A stretch of DNA of 52,308 nt, taken from contig CACZIV010000017.1 in the NCBI GenBank assembly GCA_902781305.1, positions 1 through 52,308 on the forward strand, given 5' to 3'. The notes under the pieces were generated by a model that made no database searches, was not told where the DNA came from, and saw only the letters and a program-made list of their open reading frames with translations. Shown in pieces: positions 8,043 to 14,960 of this stretch; position 1 is the stretch's first letter; each line of letters starts with the position of its first letter. A program made the position numbers and the translations under genes. Source of the stretch: Pseudoselenomonas ruminantium. GTDB lineage: Bacteria; Bacillota; Negativicutes; Selenomonadales; Selenomonadaceae.

Positions 8043-8891
8043 ATGAAAATTTTAACGACCATTCAAGAGATAAAAGCCTACGCCGCCGACTGCAAAGCCC
8101 AGGGCAAGGTCATCGGCCTTGTGCCCACCATGGGCGCCCTGCATGAGGGACACTTGACGCTTATGCGTGCCGCCCGAGAAAAATGCGATATCGTCATCGC
8201 CTCGGTCTTCGTCAATCCTACGCAGTTTGGGCCTAACGAGGACTATGACGCCTATCCGCGCCAATTTGCCGCCGACTGCGAAAAACTCGAAAGCGTAAAT
8301 GTCGACGCCGTCTTCCATCCGGAACCCGCCGAAATGTACCCGGAAGGCTACTGCACCTATGTCAACGTCGATGGCGATATCACCCACAAGCTCTGCGGGG
8401 CCCAGCGCCCCGGCCATTTCCGTGGCGTGGCTACGGTTGTCACCAAACTCATCAACCTCGCCCGCGCTGACGAAGCCTTCTTCGGCCAAAAGGATGCCCA
8501 GCAGGTCACGGTCATCCGCCGCTTTGTCGAAGACCTCAACATCAACGTGCATATCAACATGGTACCCATTGCCCGCGAAGAATCTGGTCTTGCCCGCAGC
8601 TCCCGCAACACCTATCTGTCCGCTGAGGAAAAAGAAGCTGCGCTTGTCCTCTCCCGCAGCCTGAAAGAAGCCAAAACGGCTTTTGCACAGGGTGAAACCA
8701 AAGTAGCGGCGCTGGAAAATATCGTCAAAGACGAAATCAGCAAAGAGCCCATGGCTTCCATTGACTATGTCAAAGCCTACGCTTACCCTTCGCTCAAACC
8801 GCTGACCGAAGTAAACGAGGACACCCTGCTCGCCATCGCCGTAAAAATCGGCAAGACCCGCCTGATTGATAACGTAATTCTCACCGCTTAA
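8043..8891 (+). CDS. panC: Pantothenate synthetase
   Basis: 282 residues, cytoplasmic; joins pantoate and beta-alanine with ATP to give pantothenate, the precursor of CoA. Visible motifs are [11 protein letters not shown] near residue 28 (ATP binding), [14 protein letters not shown] near 57, the [10 protein letters not shown] segment near 122, FFGQKDAQQ near 146 and the [10 protein letters not shown] segment near 180. Length is normal. AAGGAGAA precedes the ATG. It lies between the transporter and panD, with spacings of 12 and 17 bases, so the three are one operon. Confidence 0.97.
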   Translation: MKILTTIQEIKAYAADCKAQGKVIGLVPTMGALHEGHLTLMRAAREKCDIVIASVFVNPTQFGPNEDYDAYPRQFAADCEKLESVNVDAVFHPEPAEMYPEGYCTYVNVDGDITHKLCGAQRPGHFRGVATVVTKLINLARADEAFFGQKDAQQVTVIRRFVEDLNINVHINMVPIAREESGLARSSRNTYLSAEEKEAALVLSRSLKEAKTAFAQGETKVAALENIVKDEISKEPMASIDYVKAYAYPSLKPLTEVNEDTLLAIAVKIGKTRLIDNVILTA

Positions 8892-8908
8892 CGAAAGGAT
8901 ACCAAAAA

Positions 8909-9292
8909 ATGCTCTTAAATATGCTCAAAGGAAAAATTCACTGCGCCACCGTTACGGAAGCTAATCTGGCCTATATGGGCAGCATCACCATTGACGAAGA
9001 ACTGATGGAAAAAGCCGGCATCCTGCCCAACGAACGGGTACAGGTCGTAGACAACAACAACGGCGCCAGACTCGAAACCTACACCATTCCCGGCCCCAGA
9101 GGTTCCGGCGTAATCTGCCTTAACGGCGCCGCCGCCCGCCTCGCCCAGCCAGGAGATATCGTCATCATCATGGCCTATGCCCTGTTCACCGAAGAAGAAG
9201 GCCGCGCCCATAAGCCCAAGGTCGTTATGGTGGACGAAAAGAACAAAATCAAAGAAATCCGCGAAGTCGAATATCACGGACAGACTGCATAA
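8909..9292 (+). CDS. panD: Aspartate 1-decarboxylase proenzyme
   Basis: 127 residues; makes the beta-alanine used by PanC. The proenzyme cleaves itself between Gly24 and Ser25, and this pair is present in YMGSITID, so Ser25 would become the pyruvoyl group. Lys9, Tyr58-type (LETYTIPG) and the [11 protein letters not shown] region are also in place. GAAAGGAT precedes the ATG. With panC it supplies the second half of pantothenate synthesis. Confidence 0.97.
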   Translation: MLLNMLKGKIHCATVTEANLAYMGSITIDEELMEKAGILPNERVQVVDNNNGARLETYTIPGPRGSGVICLNGAAARLAQPGDIVIIMAYALFTEEEGRAHKPKVVMVDEKNKIKEIREVEYHGQTA

Positions 9293-9318
9293 TATTTTGG
9301 CACGAGCACAGCAGGAAT

Positions 9319-9347
9319 TTGCCCTTCCCCTCCGAATATACTATACT
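9319..9347 (+). promoter_or_regulatory. Probable promoter of the LacI-type regulator
   Basis: TTGCCC (9319-9324) and TATACT (9342-9347) with a 17-base spacer, about 36 bases before the chosen start. Confidence 0.6.
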
Positions 9348-9382
9348 TAGGGATAAGAGAAATGACAAAGGAAGGTAAGGCA

Positions 9383-10402
9383 ATGGTTACGATAAAACAA
9401 ATCGCGGAACTCTGCGGAGTGTCCCGCGGCACAGTAGACAGAGTCCTGAACAAACGTGGCAACGTCAAGCCGGAAAAAGAGCGGCTGATTATCGAAATGG
9501 CCAAAAAACTCAACTATCGGCCCAACCCTGCGGGCAAGGCTTTGGCGGCCCGTAAAAAACACCCGGTAGTGGGTGTATTGATTGCTTCCGAAGGTGTACA
9601 ATTTTTTGACGATGTGCTCGCTACCATGCATCGTGCTGCCGACCGCTTTTCCTCCTATGGCATGGAGGTCATCTGGCGCAGCATGAAAGGCTTTGATGCC
9701 GCCGAACAATGCCGTGTTATCGACGAACTAAAGGATAAAATCAGCGGTCTGATTATCAACCCAGTCAATGACCCACTGGTCATTGCGAAAATTGATGAAT
9801 GCGTAGACAACGGGATGTTTGTCGTAACGCTGAACAACGACGTAGAAGCCAGCCGCCGCCATTGCTATGTGGGCAGCGACTATCTGCAGGGGGGTCGCAC
9901 CGCTGGGGCGCTCCTCAAGATGATTTGCCCCACCACCTTAAAAGCAGGCGTGCTCTTGGGCTCACTGAATATGCTGGGCCACAATCAAAGACTGGAAGGA
10001 TTTCAGGAGGTCATGTATAACCATCCGGATTTCACCCTGATGGGCGTAGCCGAAACCGCCGATGATGACCTGCAGGCTTACGAGGCTGCCCGCCAGCTGA
10101 TTGCCGACAATCCGGAAATCAACGCCATTTTCGTGGTATCCTCCGGCGGCTACGGTACGGCCCGTGCTATTCAGGCGGCCGGCCGCGAAGACATCATCAT
10201 CGTGGCCTTCGATACCATCCCCAGTACCATCGAAATGATGAAAAAGGGGCTTATCAAAGCCGCCCTCTACCAGCACCCCCACCAGCAGGGCCGCCGTGCC
10301 ATGCAGGTGATGTTTGATTATCTGGTAAATGGCAGCCTGCCAGAGAAAAAAGCCTATATTATGCGCAACGAAATCCGTATTGCGGAAAATGTTGCCGATT
10401 AA
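9383..10402 (+). CDS. LacI-family transcriptional regulator with sugar-binding domain
   Basis: 339 residues. An N-terminal LacI helix-turn-helix (VTIKQIAELCGVSRGTVDRV, residues 2-21) and hinge helix (NPAGKALAARK) are followed by a periplasmic-binding-protein-like domain (about 63-335) that would bind a sugar or related effector. The start at 9383 gives the usual LacI N-terminus directly before the HTH and has AAGGAAGGTAAGG upstream; an ATG 21 bases earlier is less likely. It sits after panD but has its own promoter and a strong terminator, so its target is not obvious; the ligand is unknown. No sugar operon adjoins it, so it probably acts elsewhere or on itself. Confidence 0.88.
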   Translation: MVTIKQIAELCGVSRGTVDRVLNKRGNVKPEKERLIIEMAKKLNYRPNPAGKALAARKKHPVVGVLIASEGVQFFDDVLATMHRAADRFSSYGMEVIWRSMKGFDAAEQCRVIDELKDKISGLIINPVNDPLVIAKIDECVDNGMFVVTLNNDVEASRRHCYVGSDYLQGGRTAGALLKMICPTTLKAGVLLGSLNMLGHNQRLEGFQEVMYNHPDFTLMGVAETADDDLQAYEAARQLIADNPEINAIFVVSSGGYGTARAIQAAGREDIIIVAFDTIPSTIEMMKKGLIKAALYQHPHQQGRRAMQVMFDYLVNGSLPEKKAYIMRNEIRIAENVAD

Positions 10403-10403
10403 A

Positions 10404-10443
10404 AAAATCTCCACAAGTACAACATACTTGTGGAGATTTTTGT
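10404..10443. terminator. Strong bidirectional terminator
   Basis: A perfect 16-pair stem (AAAATCTCCACAAGTA and its complement) with a 5-base loop, A-rich on one side and T-rich on the other, between the convergent LacI-type and GntR-type genes. Confidence 0.92.
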
Positions 10444-11120
10444 TATTCCATTTTTTCACGTACAAATTCCCGCAGCAGCTGCAAATGCATATTCATATAG
10501 CTGGCAGCATCATTGGCGCGTCCTTCCTGAATCGCTTGGGCAATTTTGCGATGATAACGGATGGTATTGCTGTCTCGCTGAATATCCTGCGTGATGGCAA
10601 TATTTTGGGCTATAGACGTATTGAGCACATAGGTGAGATTGCCGAAAACCTTGTTGCCACTGGCCTCAGCTATCAAACGATGAAAGCAGGTATCCGCAGC
10701 TACATAGGATTCACCTTCAGCAATACAGCGCTCCACCTCTGCCGCCTGCTCCAGAATTGCCAGTTTTTCGGCCTCTGTAGCCCTGGCAGCCGCCAGTCTG
10801 ACTACATGTGGCTCAAACAGCAGACGCACATCCAACAAATCCACAATCAGCCCGCTGTCCTCTTCAATAAAAGTCAGGCCCAATGGGTCATCTGGAATTC
10901 CCCGTCGATGCGAAACATAAGAACCTGCCCCCTGGCGAATGTCCAGGATATTCCGTGCAGCCAGTAATTTGATGCCTTCCCGCAGGGTCCCTCTGCCCAC
11001 GCCCAATTTTTCCATAAAGATTGGCTCCGTAGGCAATTTATCGCCGGGTTTTAACCGATTTTCAATGATGTATCGGATAATAGCCTGCGCCGTGTCCTCC
11101 GCTAATGTTGCCTTAGCCAT
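10443..11120 (-). CDS. GntR-family regulator, FadR/FCD subfamily
   Basis: 225 residues. Winged HTH at about 8-72 (LPTEPIFMEKLGVGRGTLRE) and an all-helical FCD ligand domain after about 90. The FCD metal-binding pattern is present: Asp in LLDVRLLFEP, His in ADTCFHRLIAEASGN, His in YHRKI and His in NMHLQ, which in this subfamily coordinate a metal that holds a carboxylate ligand. Its ATG overlaps the stop of the phosphohexomutase gene by one base (TAATG), indicating translational coupling. FCD regulators commonly respond to hexuronates, gluconate, lactate or other organic acids; which one is not visible here. Confidence 0.9.
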   Translation of the reverse strand: MAKATLAEDTAQAIIRYIIENRLKPGDKLPTEPIFMEKLGVGRGTLREGIKLLAARNILDIRQGAGSYVSHRRGIPDDPLGLTFIEEDSGLIVDLLDVRLLFEPHVVRLAAARATEAEKLAILEQAAEVERCIAEGESYVAADTCFHRLIAEASGNKVFGNLTYVLNTSIAQNIAITQDIQRDSNTIRYHRKIAQAIQEGRANDAASYMNMHLQLLREFVREKME

Positions 11121-12628
11121 TATTTTTCAAACACGCTCATGTCGAGACTCGTAAAGCCCGTGAGCAGCTCCTTTACTTTATCGGCGATAACCTGTACACC
11201 GCCCGCCTTACGGCTTTCGACATTCAGCGGCATATTGGGGTCATGCAGGGACATACGCAACAGCGCCCAGCCATCCGGGAATACCAGACGCACGCCCTCG
11301 TAGGACGGCTTGGCAATCTTAATGCCCGCAGCCTGCGCTCTTTCTTCAAAGGTTTTGAGGACATTGTTGCCATAGCCGCGGAAATCCTCCTCGCCCTTGA
11401 TTTTCAGACGATATTCACAGCCTTCCACTGGCTCGCCCAGCTTAGCTACGAGGTCAGACAGCTTCTTGCCTTTCGCTCTTGTCTTGGCTGCAGCAATCAA
11501 AAGTTTCACAGCCAGATAAGCACCGTCATCAAGATAGTAGTTTTCAGACAGAGCACCGTGGCCGGAAGTCTCAATCGCCAGCGGCGAAACCGTGCCAGCT
11601 TTGTTCTGGCGAATACATTCGTCAATGACATTCTTGTAGCCACGCATATAGCGCAGATGTTTGAGGCCCAATTCCTTTTCGAGGAAGATGGTCAGTTCAT
11701 CACTGGTAACGGAGTCCGTGATAATCGTGCTGCCCGGATAATCCGGTGCCAAAATAGCTGCCATCATGGCAATCAGGGCATTGCGGCTGATTTCCTTGCC
11801 GTTTTTGAGGACGGCACTCATGCGGTCAACATCCGTATCGAAGATAAGACCAAGGTCAGCACGGCTGTCCAAAACGGCCTTTTTGATGGCTGCCATAGCC
11901 TGCTTGTTTTCCGGATTGGGAATATGGTTGGGGAAATTCCCGTCCGGCTCCAGGAACACTGAGCCAGCGGTATTAGCCCCCAGGCGGCTCAGCACCTGCG
12001 TGGCAAAGAAACCGCCCGCACCATTGCCGGCATCCACGACAATATGCATGCCCTTCAGAGGTTCATTTTCCCCGCCCAAAGCCTGACGGATTTTCTTGCG
12101 AAGGTGATGACCATAGCGCTCGATGAGGTCATACTTCTGAACCTTGGCCAAATCCCCTTCCACGACCGGATTGCGGGAAGCATTTTTGAGGATAGCAATA
12201 ACATCATCATGCTCTACGCCGCCATCCTTGGTAAAGAACTTCAGCCCATTGCGGTTGTACGGCAAATGGCTGGCCGTAATCATAATCGAGCCGTCCATTT
12301 TCGTTTCCGGGAAAACGATGGACATAAACATAGCCGGCGTAGAGGCCAGACCGCAATCCACTGCTACCACACCTGCTGCCGTCAAGGCGTTTAAAACTGC
12401 CTTTTTGAGGTCGCCAGCCGACAGGCGGGAATCATGGCCTACTGCGATGCGCAAATCCTTTTTCTTCTTGCCGGTCTTATCGGCCAGAAAATCCAGGAAA
12501 CCGCTGGTAATCACGTTGGCTGCCTCACAGCTCAGCGTCACTGGCTCGTCAGCCACGCCTTCAATGGCCACGCCACGCACATCACTGCCGTTAGCCAGTT
12601 TCATGAGATTCTTTTCCGGAATAATCAT
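11120..12628 (-). CDS. Phosphomannomutase/phosphoglucomutase
   Basis: 502 residues of the alpha-D-phosphohexomutase superfamily, interconverting hexose 6- and 1-phosphates for nucleotide-sugar and polysaccharide synthesis. Seen: active-site serine in MITASHLPYNRNGLK near residue 118, metal-binding DTDVDRM, sugar-binding ETSGHGAL, and the C-terminal phosphate-binding region RMSLHDPNMPLNVES. The start MIIPEKNL is preferred because AGGGGAGG lies 8 bases before it; an in-frame ATG 27 bases upstream lacks one. The Leu in SHLP instead of the usual Asn is a variant seen in some PMM/PGM branches. Upstream is the small toxin-like module; downstream is a coupled GntR regulator. PMM versus PGM activity cannot be told apart here. 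Confidence 0.9.
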   Translation of the reverse strand: MIIPEKNLMKLANGSDVRGVAIEGVADEPVTLSCEAANVITSGFLDFLADKTGKKKKDLRIAVGHDSRLSAGDLKKAVLNALTAAGVVAVDCGLASTPAMFMSIVFPETKMDGSIMITASHLPYNRNGLKFFTKDGGVEHDDVIAILKNASRNPVVEGDLAKVQKYDLIERYGHHLRKKIRQALGGENEPLKGMHIVVDAGNGAGGFFATQVLSRLGANTAGSVFLEPDGNFPNHIPNPENKQAMAAIKKAVLDSRADLGLIFDTDVDRMSAVLKNGKEISRNALIAMMAAILAPDYPGSTIITDSVTSDELTIFLEKELGLKHLRYMRGYKNVIDECIRQNKAGTVSPLAIETSGHGALSENYYLDDGAYLAVKLLIAAAKTRAKGKKLSDLVAKLGEPVEGCEYRLKIKGEEDFRGYGNNVLKTFEERAQAAGIKIAKPSYEGVRLVFPDGWALLRMSLHDPNMPLNVESRKAGGVQVIADKVKELLTGFTSLDMSVFEK

Positions 12629-12679
12629 AGATAATGCCTCCCCTGATATTGTCATATAATAAATAAATTCGTCATATAC

Positions 12680-12707
12680 TTGCTGATTTCCTGCTATATG
12701 TTATAAT
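12680..12707 (+). promoter_or_regulatory. Promoter of the putative toxin mRNA
   Basis: TTGCTG (12680-12685) and a perfect TATAAT (12702-12707) with a 16-base spacer. Transcription would start near 12714, at the beginning of the structured GGCTACC leader. Confidence 0.65.
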
Positions 12708-12767
12708 ATCTGCATGGCTACCGAACGGTGGCGGTTAATCGATGGCCCTGGGAAGGGGCGCTGAACA

Positions 12768-12836
12768 ATGAGTAGATATGACTTTTATCTGATACTGATT
12801 TTAGTTCTTGCGCTTGTAATCACCATAAAGGCATAA
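12768..12836 (+). CDS. Putative type I toxin: 22-residue hydrophobic peptide
   Basis: A short frame, ATG to TAA, encoding 22 residues: a polar start MSRYDFY, an unbroken aliphatic core (LILILVLALVITI) and a lysine at the end. This is the build of membrane-acting type I toxins and of the holin-like toxin peptides of Firmicutes. The ribosome binding site GGAAGGGG is 7 to 8 bases upstream and can be hidden in a local hairpin with GCCCT. The leader (12716-12749) can pair over a long range with 12900-12922, and an antisense RNA is predicted opposite the 3' region. I recognise the architecture, not a named family; expression and toxicity are inferred. Confidence 0.6.
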   Translation: MSRYDFYLILILVLALVITIKA

Positions 12837-12929
12837 GAAAAGCCGCCTCTTGACCTGCAAAATCGGGGGCGGCGATTCTTAATCGTTGTTCACATCTGTA
12901 GGGCTGACCGTCACCGGTAGCCTTTCTTG
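12836..12929 (-). ncRNA. Putative antisense RNA (antitoxin) opposite the toxin mRNA 3' region
   Basis: On the minus strand TTGATT (12959-12964) and TAAGAT (12936-12941), 17 bases apart, would start an RNA near 12929. It would end at a GCCGCC/GGCGGC hairpin (12842-12873) followed on that strand by TTTTC, right beside the toxin stop codon. The RNA is about 94 bases, covers no coding sequence and is complementary to the toxin mRNA 3' UTR, including the strand that pairs with the toxin leader. Confidence 0.55.
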
Positions 12930-12968
12930 TGTTCTATCTTATCATATTTTGCTAAAAAAATCAATTCA

Positions 12969-13628
12969 TCAGCAATCGCCAAAGAACTCATTTTCCACCG
13001 CAATGCACAGCATATGGTACACCGGCAGATGCAATTCCTGAATCTTGAAGGTTTCGTCTTCCGGCACGCAGATATTGATGTCAGCAAGACCGCGGGCTTT
13101 GATTTTGCCGCCGCTATGACCGAGCAGGCCGATAGACTTTACGCCCTTAACCTTCGCCATTTCCAATGCATAGATTACGTTGGTACTGTTGCCGGAAGTG
13201 GAGATTGCGATAAGCACATCCCCTTCATCCCCCATGCCCAAAAGCTGCTGGGCAAAGGACAAATCCGGTGCCTGGTCATTGGCAAAGGCGGTATTGAGTG
13301 CCACCTGGTTGACCATTGAAAGTGCCGGCAATGCGCCCTGCAGATTGTCAATGAGATACTGCGCATCTTCGCCGCAGTTTGCACGGATTTTCTCGGCCAG
13401 TTCACCCTTGATTTCCCGCTTTAAGAGAAAGCCCTTCATCAATTCGCCCACAATATGTTCGCTGTCCGAAGCACTGCCGCCATTGCCGCAGGCAATGAGC
13501 TTATGGCCCTTGCGATAGCTGTCGCAAATAGCCTCTACAGCCGCCTGCAAATCAGCGCGGCACTCCGCCAGCTGCGGGTAACGGGCAATCAAATCTTCGA
13601 CACAATTTAAGGTTGATTCTTTAACCAA
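12969..13628 (-). CDS. SIS-domain sugar phosphate isomerase (GmhA/phosphoheptose isomerase-like)
   Basis: 219 residues with one SIS domain. The substrate-binding signature ACGNGGSASDSEHIVGEL near residue 46 and the second loop ISTSGNSTNVIYALE near 143 are those of GmhA, which converts sedoheptulose 7-phosphate to a heptose 7-phosphate for LPS core or S-layer glycans. It is about 25 residues longer than typical GmhA, owing to a segment near 75-110. The TTG start at 13628 has AAGGAG 8 bases upstream. DiaA-like proteins share this fold, so the exact role is moderately sure. The gene follows the small secreted-protein genes by 14 bases and may share their transcript. Confidence 0.82.
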   Translation of the reverse strand: MVKESTLNCVEDLIARYPQLAECRADLQAAVEAICDSYRKGHKLIACGNGGSASDSEHIVGELMKGFLLKREIKGELAEKIRANCGEDAQYLIDNLQGALPALSMVNQVALNTAFANDQAPDLSFAQQLLGMGDEGDVLIAISTSGNSTNVIYALEMAKVKGVKSIGLLGHSGGKIKARGLADINICVPEDETFKIQELHLPVYHMLCIAVENEFFGDC

Positions 13629-13642
13629 AATAGATACTCCTT

Positions 13643-14311
13643 TTAACGATTACGATATTTATCTGCCGTATTGCGGGCATCATAACCGTCCTGCGGGCCA
13701 CGAATGTCCTGAATCGGCTGATTGTTGCGCGGCGTGATATCAATCGGCTCGTTCGGACGATTGTACGAATTCATCTGCGACGCATATGCATTTTCCTTGC
13801 CGCGGTTGCGAAACTTATTCCAGGCCCAACGAATCAGCATAAATACAGCCAGGAACATCACCACATTGGCAATGACACCAAAGATATCCCCGAGCATCGA
13901 GCTGCCAAAGAGGTTGCCCAGCATGGAGCCCAGCAACATACCACCAGCCAGCAGGCCTACCGTACGCAGGGCATTGCCCCAACGGCTGTCGCTCTGGGCA
14001 TTTGTAGCATTGTTTGCCGCAGCGTTCGTCTTGCTGTTAGCAGTCGGTGCATTCTTGTCCAGACTCTTGGCATCTTTGGACGGCTTATAAGTATCGCCGC
14101 TGCCCGATACGGATTTATGCGTATCGTTATTGCTCTTGGGTGCAGCTGCTTTCGGTGCTGCAGCCTTAGGTGCACTCTTGGCACCACCGCCCAGCTTGGC
14201 ACCGCCCTTGGCGGCATAAGCCGTAACTGCCCAATCAGCATTTACCATCGGAACAGTTGTCATAACCATTGCCCCTACCATCAGCGAGGCGAGGATTTTC
14301 TTCATCTTCAT
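13643..14311 (-). CDS. Exported low-complexity membrane protein resembling the N-terminal part of bacterial Tim44-like proteins
   Basis: 222 residues. An N-terminal signal peptide (about 1-33, ending AYAA) is followed by an Ala/Lys/Ser/Asn-rich linker (35-110) and a Gly-rich membrane region with two hydrophobic stretches (GLLAGGMLLGSMLGNLFG and FGVIANVVMFLAVFMLI, about 117-163), then a basic, Asn/Arg/Pro-rich tail. The hydrophobic block resembles that of bacterial Tim44-domain proteins, but the Tim44 domain itself is missing. Function unknown. It is followed by the SIS gene after 14 bases and preceded by two small minus-strand genes. Confidence 0.75.
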   Translation of the reverse strand: MKMKKILASLMVGAMVMTTVPMVNADWAVTAYAAKGGAKLGGGAKSAPKAAAPKAAAPKSNNDTHKSVSGSGDTYKPSKDAKSLDKNAPTANSKTNAAANNATNAQSDSRWGNALRTVGLLAGGMLLGSMLGNLFGSSMLGDIFGVIANVVMFLAVFMLIRWAWNKFRNRGKENAYASQMNSYNRPNEPIDITPRNNQPIQDIRGPQDGYDARNTADKYRNR

Positions 14312-14336
14312 GTCAATTTCTCCTTTGACTTGTCCA

Positions 14337-14612
14337 TTATTCCTTATAGGATTTGATATCTTCCGGGAAAGCGTAGATTTCCCCTACTGTGTCCAGCTCG
14401 CCGGACAAATAGCGGTCAATATCGTCCACATCAATGTAAAGCTTGCAATCGAGGTCAAGATAGCCCTGCTCCGCGCCATTTGAGAGGTCGCGGATTGCCA
14501 TCAGTTTTTCCCGGAGCTTCAACAGCTCACTGCGGGTGGCATGAATATCCAGCTTAATCTGCGGCACGCCATACTCTTTCAATACTTCGTCCATGGTCAT
14601 ACGCTGTGACAT
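14337..14612 (-). CDS. Small acidic protein of unknown function
   Basis: 91 residues, cytoplasmic, mixed helical and acidic (MSQRMTMDEVLKEYGVPQIK at the start, DLDCKLYIDVDDIDRYLSGE in the second half). The start at 14612 has AAAGGA 8 bases upstream; an ATG 9 bases earlier overlaps that ribosome binding site. It lies between a 55-residue protein and the exported protein, all on the minus strand. I do not recognise a family. Confidence 0.65.
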   Translation of the reverse strand: MSQRMTMDEVLKEYGVPQIKLDIHATRSELLKLREKLMAIRDLSNGAEQGYLDLDCKLYIDVDDIDRYLSGELDTVGEIYAFPEDIKSYKE

Positions 14613-14687
14613 AGTGTTCATCCTTTCATCTTTGACTTTTTGATGTTTATTATTTTAACAGGATATACTGAAAATAACATGAACATT

Positions 14688-14855
14688 TCACTTGTTGTTT
14701 ATCTTTTCCTTCATGCGGTCAAGAATCTGCTGCAGCTGCCGCTTTTGCCGTAAATGGGTTTCATAATCCAAATCATTGGAATCAATGACCATCCGTTTGT
14801 TAATGGCATCAATGCGTGCCTGCAAGCGGGCCATGGCCGCCTGTTTATCGTCCAT
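14688..14855 (-). CDS. Small charged coiled-coil protein, 55 residues
   Basis: Reads MDDKQAAMARLQARIDAINK and continues as a highly charged helix ending KEKINNK before TGA. GAGGTGG precedes the ATG. Heptad-like spacing of hydrophobic residues (MARLQARIDAI, QLQQILDRM) suggests a short coiled coil. No family is recognised. It is upstream of the 91-residue protein by 75 bases and probably cotranscribed. Confidence 0.6.
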   Translation of the reverse strand: MDDKQAAMARLQARIDAINKRMVIDSNDLDYETHLRQKRQLQQILDRMKEKINNK

Positions 14856-14960
14856 TTCTCTTTCTCCACCTCTTCCCTTACTAAATTATAGCAAAATTAG
14901 TGATAACGCTCAATATCATGTATAATGAAGGGTAAGAAACAAATTACCGGGAGTGATGAT

